A stretch of 64,000 nt of DNA from an uncultured Algibacter sp. (GTDB lineage Bacteria > Bacteroidota > Bacteroidia > Flavobacteriales > Flavobacteriaceae): NCBI RefSeq assembly GCF_947487575.1, contig NZ_CANKXG010000003.1, forward strand, positions 1-64,000. Reading direction: 5' to 3'. Below, in pieces: positions 18,398 through 27,396 of the stretch (within the stretch, counting starts at the first letter, position 1; every line of letters begins with the position of its first letter). Under the pieces are notes generated by a model. The model was not told where the DNA came from, ran no database searches, and saw nothing but the letters and a program-made list of their open reading frames with translations. A program made the position numbers and the translations under genes.

Positions 18398-20050
18398 TTA
18401 ATCTTTATGTTTTTTAACACCATCTTTTAAAGGATATGGCACGTTTTCTCCATTCTTCACCCAAGTTCCCGTTGGGGCATTATTTGCTTTTAACCATGCC
18501 AGCATATCTGCATTCATACTTAAAGCAATTTCTATTTCTTTTGAAGTAGGACTTTCTAAAAGGTTATTTTTTTCGGGTAAATCTTCATTCAAATGATACA
18601 TGGCAAACGTTTCTGTTTCATAAAAATAGAAGAGTTTATAATAATCCTCTCCAACTCGTTTTTGAATTACTGTTGAAGGCGAAAACCGCTCATCCATATA
18701 TCCCGGAAGGTGCCAAAATAAATTTTCTCTTGACAACCATTTTTCTTCGCCTTTAAGAATTTTGGCAAAAGATGCACCATCATACAAAGGTTTACTACCA
18801 TCGGGTTTCTCTAGTTTTGACATATTAACTCCTGCAAATTCTGCCAGTGTCGGTAAAAAATCGATACAATGTACTGATTGATTTGTCACCGTGTTTTCCT
18901 TAATTACATTTGGATAACGAAAGATTAAAGGTACTCTAATACCACCTTCTGTTAAATTCCCCTTTTTCCCTGTAAGTGGTTTATTGTCTCTCAAACCTCC
19001 ATTATCTGAATAAACAATAAAAATTGTATTGTTACTGATATCGTCAGAGAAATCGTCATCGCTATTAGGATCTTTTATAGCACGGTTAATCTTACCTATA
19101 TTTTGATCTAACAACTCAATCATAGAAGCATATTCTGCAACGCGTTTATTTAAACCTCTCTTTTTATATTTTTCGGTTAGATCTTTTCGACCTACAACCT
19201 TAGAATGTACCGCATGAAAAGGCACATATAAAAAAAACGGTTGTCCCCCATTTGCTTTCTCTTTAATATAATCTACTGAAAAATCGCCAATAGCATCGGT
19301 GAGGTGTTTTGGAGTTTTATCTAAAAGAGATACTTCGCTTCGTGAAGCATAAGGTTTAAGAATTGTATTGATATAATCTTGATTGTAAGGTATCGCGTAT
19401 TTATCTACGTATTCTGAGCTGAACGTCCAGCCTTTTCGATCAGATTCTAATGCCAAGTAATACGACTTAATGCGCTTTCCGTCTACAGGAGCAGCAATGA
19501 TATGATGAATATCCGCAGGTAAGTCAATTCCATAATTCCCCACTAAAGGGTGCGGTGTGCCATGACTCTTACCTACAAAAGCTGTTTGATAACCTTGGGT
19601 TTTAAGTACGTCAAATAAATTAACACCATCTTCCGCAATCACTTTTTTCTGTTGAAACGGTTTTATGGGTAAATCTGGAAAACCTTTTGTTCTTTTATCT
19701 TGCCTGCTTAATGACCCTACATTATACACTTGATTATCTGCACCTGTTGGATATTGACCGCTAATCAACGACGCTCTTGACGGCGCACAGTTTTGATTAG
19801 TATAAGCGTGTGTAAATGACATCCCTTGAGTTGCCAATTTATCAATTTCTGGGGTTTCGTATATTTTAGAACCTCTACCTCCACTCGTATTGCCCGTGCT
19901 CACATCTGTCCAACCTAAATCATCGGCAAAGATTAATACTATGTTTGGTTTTTTTTCAATGGTCTTTTCCTTTTGCGAAGACGATGATTTGCAACTTAAA
20001 AAAAGAATGCCTAATAAAATGAATACTGAAATTTTTGAAAACAACTTCAC
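18398..20050 (-). CDS. S1 sulfatase lipoprotein (arylsulfatase A-like, CAPSR), GTG start
   Basis: S1 sulfatase, 550 residues. Seen: LIFADDLGWTDVS, Cys88-APSRASLISG, VGKSHGTPHP, VPFHAVHSK and VYSDNGG with the GGIRVPLIFRYP strand. The only in-frame start that keeps the lipoprotein signal (ILLGILFLSC, Cys20) is GTG at 20050. A TAA lies three codons upstream, so GTG initiation is required unless the signal is lost. First gene of a three-sulfatase run, 238 bp from the GH39-like gene. That gap carries a hairpin but no obvious promoter. GH and lyase neighbours suggest exo- or endo-desulfation of ulvan fragments. Confidence 0.84.
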   Translation of the reverse strand: MKLFSKISVFILLGILFLSCKSSSSQKEKTIEKKPNIVLIFADDLGWTDVSTGNTSGGRGSKIYETPEIDKLATQGMSFTHAYTNQNCAPSRASLISGQYPTGADNQVYNVGSLSRQDKRTKGFPDLPIKPFQQKKVIAEDGVNLFDVLKTQGYQTAFVGKSHGTPHPLVGNYGIDLPADIHHIIAAPVDGKRIKSYYLALESDRKGWTFSSEYVDKYAIPYNQDYINTILKPYASRSEVSLLDKTPKHLTDAIGDFSVDYIKEKANGGQPFFLYVPFHAVHSKVVGRKDLTEKYKKRGLNKRVAEYASMIELLDQNIGKINRAIKDPNSDDDFSDDISNNTIFIVYSDNGGLRDNKPLTGKKGNLTEGGIRVPLIFRYPNVIKENTVTNQSVHCIDFLPTLAEFAGVNMSKLEKPDGSKPLYDGASFAKILKGEEKWLSRENLFWHLPGYMDERFSPSTVIQKRVGEDYYKLFYFYETETFAMYHLNEDLPEKNNLLESPTSKEIEIALSMNADMLAWLKANNAPTGTWVKNGENVPYPLKDGVKKHKD

Positions 20051-20288
20051 CCTAATTTATTTTTAATAAAAAATTTCTTTAAACAATCTACCCCTAAGGC
20101 AAAGCCATAGGGGCATTCTGTTGGTTTTTATGTTGACTATTAATATCAAAAACCAAAATTTCATATTTAGATTCCCGTTTTATTCATTATTTCATATTTA
20201 AAATCATTGGATTCATGAATCTTTGATTTCATGGGAATGATAATTTCAATGGAAACCCAGACGCAGAACGTCGAGGAATTCTTTTCAA
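20051..20288. other. 238-bp intergenic region with extragenic-repeat-like content
   Basis: No credible gene. It holds a strong GC hairpin (listed separately) and a perfect 12-bp palindrome GATTCATGAATC at 20210-20221. It also has fragments ATTCCCG (20171) and GGGAATGA (20231), and an AACGTCGAGGAATTC stretch. These look like remnants of the dispersed extragenic repeats common in Flavobacteriia. Minus-strand ORFs of 21 and 33 codons exist here, but they overlap the hairpin or repeats. Confidence 0.35.
20091..20113 (-). terminator. GC-rich hairpin after the GH39-like gene
   Basis: Arms CCCCTAAGGC and GCCATAGGGG pair over 10 bp with one mismatch around an AAA loop. In the minus-strand transcript it lies between the GH39-like stop and the sulfatase start, with T-rich sequence (TTTAAAGAAATTTTTT) some 7 nt further on rather than a direct T-run. 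It could be a partial terminator or an mRNA processing or stabilising element. Confidence 0.4.
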
Positions 20289-22853
20289 TTAATTAAATAA
20301 TATTTTTTTATAACTATTATTTATTTTAATGATATACATGCCATTTGAAAAGTTAGAAATATCTATAGTTTCCCCTTTACCAGATAAAACCTTGGCTCCT
20401 GTAAAATTATAAACATCCCAGTTTTCTGAGTCATAATTTTTCAGCATAAACACACCACTTTCACTTGGATTTGGATACACGGTAAATATTTTGTTTTGTT
20501 GAAAATCATCCACAGACAAACCATCTTGAACAAATGTTGCCGTAATATTTAAGTCTGAATTTACGGTTATTGATAACGGATTTTCGGTACTTACTATATC
20601 TCCAGACCAACCTTGAAACACCCAACCCTGTTCTGCAATGGCGTTAAAATCAAATTGCTGCCCTCCAAAAGAAGTCCCGCTTGTATAATTTAACAAACCA
20701 TTGCCTTGTTTGTTTAGAGTTACATCAAATACCTCAACATTTGCATTGGGAATAAATTCTATTCTATCAAAAACAATACTACCTGTATTTACTTTTTCAT
20801 ATACCTTAAATTCATTGATAATTCCTGCCCAATGCCCCCAATTTGTTAAATCTACATCTATGGTATGCCATTGATTATCGTTAGGAATAGTGATTTTTTT
20901 TCTACCTGTGGCAAATTCAGCTCCTGGAATATTTGCTGCCATTTGAAGACTTGTACCTTCTGTATTATTCTTAACTACCAATTGTAATGTTTCATATAAA
21001 TCTGAATTGATATTTAATCCTGTTATTGCGGCCATAGGCAATGCAAATCCACTTGAATAATTTAAAGTCAATTTATCATTATCAGTATTTACATTCATTC
21101 CTGCAGTTACTGCTGTCCAAGGTGCAAAATCTTCTGTAGTTGTCCATACTACAGTTGCTGGTGCGATAGCTGTTACAAAATAATCTTCGGTTCTAAATTC
21201 AAACTTTTCGAACGCAAATGAAGGCAGTTCAGTATCTACAGACATTACAGAGCCAGATTCACCGTCATTACGTGCAGTTGTCATAATGCTTTTCCATTCA
21301 CTATAGGTATGTGGATTTGGATTATCATATGCATCATACGCAGCTAAACCAGCTTCAGTTAAAATTCTATCTGGAGAACCTCTATCATTAAACCCGCTTT
21401 TTACAAAACCAGCATTTTCTTTTAAGAAATTTTGAAGTTTATTATTGTCTTCACTATAAGCTATACTTCTGTAATACAAGGTGGTACCTTCTGGTAATTC
21501 TGAGGTAAAAGACACGTTTACATTTTCGCTATCTCTGTAGTTTAAAGAACTGTTGTTGTAATTATAAAGCAACACATCATATTCAGTAGTATTTTCTTTT
21601 TTAGAAAAAATAGCATCCAAATCATTTGTAGAAGTTTGTGGAGTCCCAGAAACAACTGTTGTATAATGATCCTTACCATTCATTGTATTTAATACAGTAA
21701 TTCCTGGAGGATCTTGAGACCCTGTTCTATTACCCCATCTGTAAATTAAATCTAAACCTTTGTCTTTATTTTTATAATAAATATTAGAAAAATACAATTC
21801 TACAATTTCTGCGTGGGTTGTTTCTGCATTTATAAATCCTTTGCCATCAGCACCATTCATAGTAGTAACAGTAGCATACTCCATTAAATCAATAATAGCA
21901 TTATCATTCCACTTTGGATGATTTACCAAATCAGCAAATAAATGATTATACTTAATGCTCATATCACGTAAAGTACCATTACCTAAAACCACGTAGTCAG
22001 AGACTCCCCAAAAATCATATCTTACATTATTATCAGCACAATATTCAATTAAATCTTCTGCAAAAGAAGCAAAAGGTTCGCCTTTATAATTTAAAACCGT
22101 TCCGTTTTTAAAAACAAAATCTGGAGCTCTTGTGTGTAAACCAATAACAGCATTTGGCAACACTTCTCTTACTGCTTTTTCTGTATTTTCAAAATGCTCT
22201 ATAAAATCTTGTTTGGTTCCAAACCAATGGTCCGGAGTTTCAATTTCTGAACCTACTCTAAAACGCCAAGACAATACTTTTTCTTCTCCATAAGTAGCTA
22301 CTAAATGCGTCATTAACGCTTTTATATAATCGTGATATGCCTGTTTATTTGCTGGTGGTAAAGAATTTCCGTAAATAGATATTTGCTCATCTTCTCTAAA
22401 ATTAACATTATCTCTAGTTCCTTCAGGAATAAAAGTGTAACCGTGTTGAAAAGCCCAAGAAGGTTGGTCTAACACAATTTGATGAATTTCTGTTTGAGAG
22501 TTGATGATTTTATCTAATCTATCTGTTAAACGTTCAAATCTATACACATACACATTATTGATAGAATCATACAAACAGGTATCAAAATCTAAGTCTTTTA
22601 CATTTTCGCCATTTACAGTCTTTTTGATTCCACCAATCATCCTAACCGTATTCATCTTCAGTCCTGGACGAATATTGGATCCATTTTTTGGACTAATGCG
22701 ATTTGCGACAGACCATATATTATGCAAAGGTTCATTTTGCTTAGCATTGTCTGTAAAATCTGTAGAGAGTGTAACTTGTGCATCAATATTTGATAAGCCA
22801 AAAAGCAATATAATAAAAGTTAATCCCTTTTTTATTTTTTTTTCATATAGCAT
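20289..22853 (-). CDS. GH39-like glycoside hydrolase with CBM-like module and T9SS sorting domain
   Basis: Large secreted enzyme of 854 residues. Residues 1-25 are a signal peptide. A TIM-barrel region at about 30-400 resembles GH39-type clan A enzymes. VGSEIETPDHW may carry the acid/base Glu, and IDLMEYATV a possible nucleophile Glu. A jelly-roll, CBM-like module (about 560-700) contains ITIPNDNQWHTIDVDLTNWG. Next come an InlB B-repeat-like segment (GWVFQGWSGDI, NITATF) and a C-terminal type IX sorting domain (FTVYPNPSESGVF, NGMYIIKI). The family assignment is moderate and substrate unknown; a xylosidase- or uronidase-type activity is plausible. It has its own promoter of the shared type 39-74 nt upstream and begins a transcription unit. 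Confidence 0.62.
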   Translation of the reverse strand: MLYEKKIKKGLTFIILLFGLSNIDAQVTLSTDFTDNAKQNEPLHNIWSVANRISPKNGSNIRPGLKMNTVRMIGGIKKTVNGENVKDLDFDTCLYDSINNVYVYRFERLTDRLDKIINSQTEIHQIVLDQPSWAFQHGYTFIPEGTRDNVNFREDEQISIYGNSLPPANKQAYHDYIKALMTHLVATYGEEKVLSWRFRVGSEIETPDHWFGTKQDFIEHFENTEKAVREVLPNAVIGLHTRAPDFVFKNGTVLNYKGEPFASFAEDLIEYCADNNVRYDFWGVSDYVVLGNGTLRDMSIKYNHLFADLVNHPKWNDNAIIDLMEYATVTTMNGADGKGFINAETTHAEIVELYFSNIYYKNKDKGLDLIYRWGNRTGSQDPPGITVLNTMNGKDHYTTVVSGTPQTSTNDLDAIFSKKENTTEYDVLLYNYNNSSLNYRDSENVNVSFTSELPEGTTLYYRSIAYSEDNNKLQNFLKENAGFVKSGFNDRGSPDRILTEAGLAAYDAYDNPNPHTYSEWKSIMTTARNDGESGSVMSVDTELPSFAFEKFEFRTEDYFVTAIAPATVVWTTTEDFAPWTAVTAGMNVNTDNDKLTLNYSSGFALPMAAITGLNINSDLYETLQLVVKNNTEGTSLQMAANIPGAEFATGRKKITIPNDNQWHTIDVDLTNWGHWAGIINEFKVYEKVNTGSIVFDRIEFIPNANVEVFDVTLNKQGNGLLNYTSGTSFGGQQFDFNAIAEQGWVFQGWSGDIVSTENPLSITVNSDLNITATFVQDGLSVDDFQQNKIFTVYPNPSESGVFMLKNYDSENWDVYNFTGAKVLSGKGETIDISNFSNGMYIIKINNSYKKILFN

Positions 22854-22891
22854 AATTATTATAATTTAAGATTAAATAACATTTTTTTTTA

Positions 22892-22927
22892 CAAATTTAC
22901 ATGTATTTTTACATATAAATATCCTGT
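22892..22927 (-). promoter_or_regulatory. Promoter with ACAGGATA element upstream of the GH39-like gene
   Basis: Minus strand: -7 box TAAATTTG (22899 to 22892), an exact TAnnTTTG match 39 nt before the ATG. ACAGGATA (22927 to 22920) lies exactly 20 nt upstream. Spacing and element are the same as at the rhaEW promoter. Confidence 0.58.
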
Positions 22928-23005
22928 TTAATAAGAAAACTATTTATAATGAAATTTATCTTTTGAAGTTTTATCTATTTACCCTAACCATGTATAAGTG
23001 TTTTC

Positions 23006-24493
23006 TTATAAACCATTTACGCGTTTTTTCTGCTCTACAAAATATGGCTGAAACGTATAATTGGATTCTGAATCCCACTTGACATTCGTTTTTGGTAAAA
23101 ACGTTTTTAGCGTTTCAATTTTATTTTTGAATTTAGGATTATTAGCTTCATTAGTCCATTCATTAGGATCAGTACTGTGATTGTAAAGTTCTTCTGTACC
23201 ATCTTCATATTGTATATATCTGAAACCATTTACTTTTATAGCATGATTATTCATACCAAAGGTTGTTATGGCTCTAGCTTCTTCTAATCCTTCGTCATTT
23301 TCCATCATGGCCACTAAACTATTCCCTTCATTCCTTTCATAGACTGGTAATCCACTTAATTCTAGAAGTGTTGGATAAATAGATAGCATTTCTACAGGTG
23401 CATTAATTTTCTTGCCTTTCGGTAAATTTGGCCCCGCAAACATTAATGGCGCTTTTGTTGCTGTTTCCCAAAGGGCATGCTTAGCAAAGGTACCTTTTTC
23501 ACCTAAGCGGTAGCCATGATCCGACCATAAAACTACCACAGTGTTATCGGCATATTTGCTCTGTTCTAAAGCATCTAACACACGGCCTAGCTCATAATCT
23601 ACATAACTCATACAGGCTAAATAGGCTTGTACTATCTTTTTCCATTCGCCACTTTCTTTTGCCCATTCTGTAGATGGCATCATGGGTAAATCGTTAATTT
23701 GCATCCCCACTGGAGGAATATCATTTAAATCATCAGATTTGTAAGGTGGAGTTTGAATAGCCTCCAAAGGATACATATCAAACCATTTTTGAGGGACGTA
23801 TAATGGTACGTGAACACGTAAAAACCCAAGTCCCATAAAAAATGGTTTATCGTAATTTCTTTGCAGTCTCTCTGTAACCCAATTTACAGATTGATGATCT
23901 GGCATTAAGGTATCGCTTTCTGGAAAAGCTCCCCAGTCTGTACTTGTTCTTCCATGCGTTCCTCTAATACCTTTTCCAAAACCATCCCAAACAAATCGTT
24001 TTTTAGGATAAGGCCCAAAACCTTTTACTCGACCACCAGATTCGTTAAACACACTGTCTGGTGCATGGATATGAAACAATTTTCCGACACCCATGGTATG
24101 ATACCCATTTTCTTCAAAATATTCGGGTAAAAATGTAATGTCCTTTGTAGCTGGGTTACCTGCTCTTCTGATTTTATTATCAGGAGTCATTCCATAAATA
24201 CCAGTTGTAGAAGGACGTAAACCCGTCATTAATGAAGCTCTTGAAGGTCCACAAAGTGGCGCTTGCACATGGGCATTTGTAAAAGTAACTCCCATTTTTG
24301 CCAACCGATCAAAATTAGGTGTTTTTACATTTGAAAAATTATCGATTGGACTTATCCAATTGTTTAAATCGTCTACTGCTATAAAAAGTACATTGGGTTT
24401 AGAGACTTCTTCTTTTTCTTCCTTCTTTTTTTCATTGTTGCATGAAAAAACAAAAGCAAACATTAACAATAATAAAAGGTGCGCTTTTTTCAT
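23006..24493 (-). CDS. S1 sulfatase lipoprotein (iduronate-2-sulfatase-like, CGPSR)
   Basis: S1 sulfatase, 495 residues, closest in motif pattern to the sulfatase at 15468. Seen: IAVDDLNNW, Cys81-GPSRASLMTG, GVGKLFHIH, GFLRVHVPLYVP and LWSDHGYRLGEKG. The segment RVHVPLY replaces the RPHMPFY of the neighbour, so the substrate pocket differs. The signal peptide ends in lipobox FVFSC (Cys18). It starts 3 nt after the upstream sulfatase stop and ends the transcription unit that begins above it; the following 152 bp contain the GH39 promoter. Likely exported to the outer membrane; the sulfate position attacked is unknown. Confidence 0.86.
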   Translation of the reverse strand: MKKAHLLLLLMFAFVFSCNNEKKKEEKEEVSKPNVLFIAVDDLNNWISPIDNFSNVKTPNFDRLAKMGVTFTNAHVQAPLCGPSRASLMTGLRPSTTGIYGMTPDNKIRRAGNPATKDITFLPEYFEENGYHTMGVGKLFHIHAPDSVFNESGGRVKGFGPYPKKRFVWDGFGKGIRGTHGRTSTDWGAFPESDTLMPDHQSVNWVTERLQRNYDKPFFMGLGFLRVHVPLYVPQKWFDMYPLEAIQTPPYKSDDLNDIPPVGMQINDLPMMPSTEWAKESGEWKKIVQAYLACMSYVDYELGRVLDALEQSKYADNTVVVLWSDHGYRLGEKGTFAKHALWETATKAPLMFAGPNLPKGKKINAPVEMLSIYPTLLELSGLPVYERNEGNSLVAMMENDEGLEEARAITTFGMNNHAIKVNGFRYIQYEDGTEELYNHSTDPNEWTNEANNPKFKNKIETLKTFLPKTNVKWDSESNYTFQPYFVEQKKRVNGL

Positions 24494-24496
24494 GCT

Positions 24497-25822
24497 CTAC
24501 TCCGTTCTAAAGGTTTTAATCTTTTCCGTTAATTGTGCAATAATCTCAGGATTGCTTTCTGCAATATTATTCTTCTCAAAAGGGTCTTCATTAATATTAA
24601 ATAACTGCACCACTTCGTCCTTCTTTCGTACAGGATCTGGTATGATAATTTTATACGGTGGAAAAATGGCCATATTATAAAACATACTATTTTCAATTGT
24701 ATCAAAATCGTGTGCATATACTTCTCCAAAAATTCCTTTACGCTCAGCTAATGCGTTTTCATCTAAAACACTTACACCTGGTAAATTTTCTGGTTTTTCA
24801 ATTCCTAAAACATCAAGTACTGTAGGTATCATATCTATACTACTTGTAATGGTTTTATCATCCATTTTAGGTTTTATTTTACCTGCCCATTTATACATAA
24901 TTGGCGTACGGATTCCCATATCGTAAGGCGCACGTTTAGAATGTTTTAAGTATCCGCTTTTGTCAGGGTTTTGGGCCCAACCATTATCACATACATAAAC
25001 AAAAAGTGTGTTTTCTGTTAAACCTTTGTTTTCAATTAAATCGAATAATTGTCCGCAAGTTTCATCAAACCACTCACACATTGCCCAATACTTTGCTAAA
25101 TGCTCTGAATCTGTTTTCTTTTTATATTTTTCGAATAAACGTTGCGGAGGATTATGAGGTCTGTGTGGTAAAAATGGTGCGTACCATAAAAAGAACGGTT
25201 TCTTTTCTTTTAATGCTAAATCTACATAGCTGTTAATTGTATCTAAACCTTTTCTTCCAATTTCCAAACCATAATCACCATGCCTTCCACCACGCGTTGG
25301 ATCTCCATGTGTCATACCATAATCAAACCCACCTATTTTGTGGTTACCGTGCCACCATTTACCTGTTTGAAATGACAGATAACCTTTTTCCTTAAGCATA
25401 TCTGGGAGTGTGGTTTGTTTTTCAAAAGCTGAAATTACAGGTTTATAGGCTTCTGCTCTTGCTTTTCCACGGATATTTCCACGATCATAAACCTTATCAT
25501 TTCCTAAGATTCCATGGTCTTTAGGATATAAGCCCGTGATGATTGTTGCCAAAGAAGGCGAACATAATGGCGTTGGCACATAGGATTGTGTGAAGGTTAA
25601 ACTTTCTGAAGCAAATTTGTCTATCCTTGGAGTTTCTATATTTTCATCTCCCATGAAGCTGTAGTCTGTCCACGATTGGTCATCTGATAATATGAATACA
25701 ATGTTAGGTGGTGTTTGCTCTTTATTAGAAACACTTTCAGTTTCTTTTTTAGTTCCTTTTCCGCAAGAAACTAAGATACTTACTACTAATATTCCTAAAG
25801 ATATTTTTTTAATCATTTTCAT
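24497..25822 (-). CDS. S1 sulfatase lipoprotein with non-canonical CSPSL motif
   Basis: Sulfatase of 441 residues with FILSDDQSW, TGKWWHGNHK, PFLPHRPHN and VYVCDNGWAQNP. The maturation motif reads Cys87-SPSLATIITG: the Arg of C-x-P-S-R is Leu91 (codon TTG, 25550-25552). That Arg contributes to recognition by the formylglycine-generating enzyme and to the active site. This is either a subfamily that tolerates Leu or a poorly matured enzyme. The rest of the catalytic framework is intact, which argues against decay. Lipobox LVSC at Cys20. It lies 15 nt from the PL25-type lyase and 3 nt from the next sulfatase, so it is in the same operon. Confidence 0.82.
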   Translation of the reverse strand: MKMIKKISLGILVVSILVSCGKGTKKETESVSNKEQTPPNIVFILSDDQSWTDYSFMGDENIETPRIDKFASESLTFTQSYVPTPLCSPSLATIITGLYPKDHGILGNDKVYDRGNIRGKARAEAYKPVISAFEKQTTLPDMLKEKGYLSFQTGKWWHGNHKIGGFDYGMTHGDPTRGGRHGDYGLEIGRKGLDTINSYVDLALKEKKPFFLWYAPFLPHRPHNPPQRLFEKYKKKTDSEHLAKYWAMCEWFDETCGQLFDLIENKGLTENTLFVYVCDNGWAQNPDKSGYLKHSKRAPYDMGIRTPIMYKWAGKIKPKMDDKTITSSIDMIPTVLDVLGIEKPENLPGVSVLDENALAERKGIFGEVYAHDFDTIENSMFYNMAIFPPYKIIIPDPVRKKDEVVQLFNINEDPFEKNNIAESNPEIIAQLTEKIKTFRTE

Positions 25823-25837
25823 TTTAGGTTAGATATA

Positions 25838-27277
25838 TTAATTTTTGGTTTGTTTTATTATTGGTTTTGCTATTATACTTTCTTTTTTATTTCTTTTTAT
25901 AGGTCCATTTTCTCCTATAAGATACATTTTTCTAAAATCAGTACCATCCTCTTTTTGTGCAACAATGATTCTAGCATCGGGATGTGGATTATCGATAAGC
26001 GACGATATCACAAAACCGGAATTCTTTCTACTTAAAAAAACGGTGCTCTTTTTAAACGATTTTCCAGCATCAGAGCTATCCCATCTGCTTATTTCTCCAA
26101 CATCACCTTTACTTTCATGTTCTAAATATAGGCTTACTTCAGTGGTAGATTTTACTTCTAAATCGCCATTACCGTTAGGAAGACCTGGATTCTCACTTTG
26201 TAACCACTCTTGTCCATCCCATCTAAAAAGTTGTAAACGTTTAGGACCACTTCTTTTTTCGCCTATGTCAGGCCCAACCAAAACACCAACATGTGGATTG
26301 CCATTGGGGTCAACATCTGCTACACCTTGAAACGTCCAATCGTTAGGTATTTCCTTTACCAATGTTTTTCTATCTGCCATTTCCTTGGTTAAAGGCATTT
26401 CTAAAGGTTCATTTTTAACATTTTTCCATTTTCTGGTTTTCGTATTAAAAACCATGTAATACAAATTATGTCTTTCTGGAATGTGTCCTCTTGCATCTTG
26501 AGCGTTTTTATTATCTCTACAAATATGGTAATCGAAAGCTATAATAATATCATCTCCATTACCTTTGCTTACCCAAGGATACCAAGAATCTTCGGCTTCA
26601 ATATCAGTTCTTCTTTTATGCTTTAAAAAGGAAACTGGCTCTTCAAATGTTTTACCATTATCAATTGATTTTTGATATACCCAGTTACTCCTATGTGCTC
26701 CATGACGGTAAAACAAATACATATCGCCATTATCCATTTTTATAAACTGACTGTAGGTTCCAAATAAAGAAATATTATCTAATGTTTCCCAGTCAGAAAT
26801 ATCTAAGGGTTTTTTAGAAACTGCATGAAGATTTTTTCCGTAGTGATGATTTCCTAATGTATTTTCACCATCTGCAGGGGTGCCTCCGTGCCCTCCATAG
26901 GCAATATGAATATAGCCTGAATCATCAATAAGAATTGCAGGTTTACCATGATTATCTATTTTTTTCTTACGGTTTGGGTCTTTTCCCATTTGACTTATTC
27001 CCGCTTTAAATGGTCCTTTCCATTCTTTTGTAGTGTGATTATAAGACACTACATAAGGATCTTCCAACGGCCCTTGGTAAGCAACGTAAGTGATGTCTTT
27101 ATGATACACCCCTGCAGGATGCTGCACAATAGCAACTGCATTTCCAAAACCGTTGTTGGCAAAGTAGTCTACCTTTTGATTCTTTACATCAACATTATGT
27201 ATCACTTTATTTTTGTAGTTACATCCTATCAAGATGAAACATAGACAAATTCTAATTATATGATGTTTGTTTATCAT
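25838..27277 (-). CDS. PL25-type ulvan lyase (seven-bladed propeller lipoprotein)
   Basis: BNR-4-like beta-propeller of 479 residues with signature segments YVAYQGPLEDPYV, IDNHGKPAI, HIAYGGHGG and YLFYRHGAHRSNW. Putative catalytic residues His110, His130, Tyr175, Arg191 and Tyr233 have the spacing I recall for PL25 ulvan lyase PLSV_3936 (His123, His143, Tyr188, Arg204, Tyr246), a constant offset of 13. That gap-free match strongly supports a lyase acting by beta-elimination at uronate residues of ulvan. The lipobox ILIGC (Cys19) marks an outer-membrane lipoprotein. A 16-bp dyad lies 12 nt upstream of the ATG. It leads a run with two sulfatases. Confidence 0.8.
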   Translation of the reverse strand: MINKHHIIRICLCFILIGCNYKNKVIHNVDVKNQKVDYFANNGFGNAVAIVQHPAGVYHKDITYVAYQGPLEDPYVVSYNHTTKEWKGPFKAGISQMGKDPNRKKKIDNHGKPAILIDDSGYIHIAYGGHGGTPADGENTLGNHHYGKNLHAVSKKPLDISDWETLDNISLFGTYSQFIKMDNGDMYLFYRHGAHRSNWVYQKSIDNGKTFEEPVSFLKHKRRTDIEAEDSWYPWVSKGNGDDIIIAFDYHICRDNKNAQDARGHIPERHNLYYMVFNTKTRKWKNVKNEPLEMPLTKEMADRKTLVKEIPNDWTFQGVADVDPNGNPHVGVLVGPDIGEKRSGPKRLQLFRWDGQEWLQSENPGLPNGNGDLEVKSTTEVSLYLEHESKGDVGEISRWDSSDAGKSFKKSTVFLSRKNSGFVISSLIDNPHPDARIIVAQKEDGTDFRKMYLIGENGPIKRNKKESIIAKPIIKQTKN

Positions 27278-27288
27278 TGAAAATTAAT

Positions 27289-27304
27289 GTGTTAATCTTA
27301 ACAC
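27289..27304. promoter_or_regulatory. Dyad GTGTTAA-TC-TTAACAC upstream of the PL25-type gene
   Basis: Two perfect 7-bp arms around a 2-bp centre, 12 nt before the ATG at 27277. The size and compactness are those of a repressor operator. No T-run follows, so a terminator is unlikely. No other signal is seen in the 119-bp gap, and no ACAGGATA element. Confidence 0.35.
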
Positions 27305-27396
27305 TCGGCAATAAGTCTGATGCTAATTATTCGCTCTTTTACTTCAATATTCCACTAAGAAAAAATAGTTTCATCGCTTTGATGCTTTGTATATTT

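Noticed and set aside
20063-20164. 33-codon minus-strand ORF starting MKFWFLILIV
   Set aside because: It runs through the GC hairpin and repeat-like block, and spacing to the next gene gives no support for translation.
25845-26330. 161-codon plus-strand ORF opposite the PL25-type lyase gene
   Set aside because: Antisense shadow of a gene with intact catalytic residues; no start signal and no recognisable protein features.
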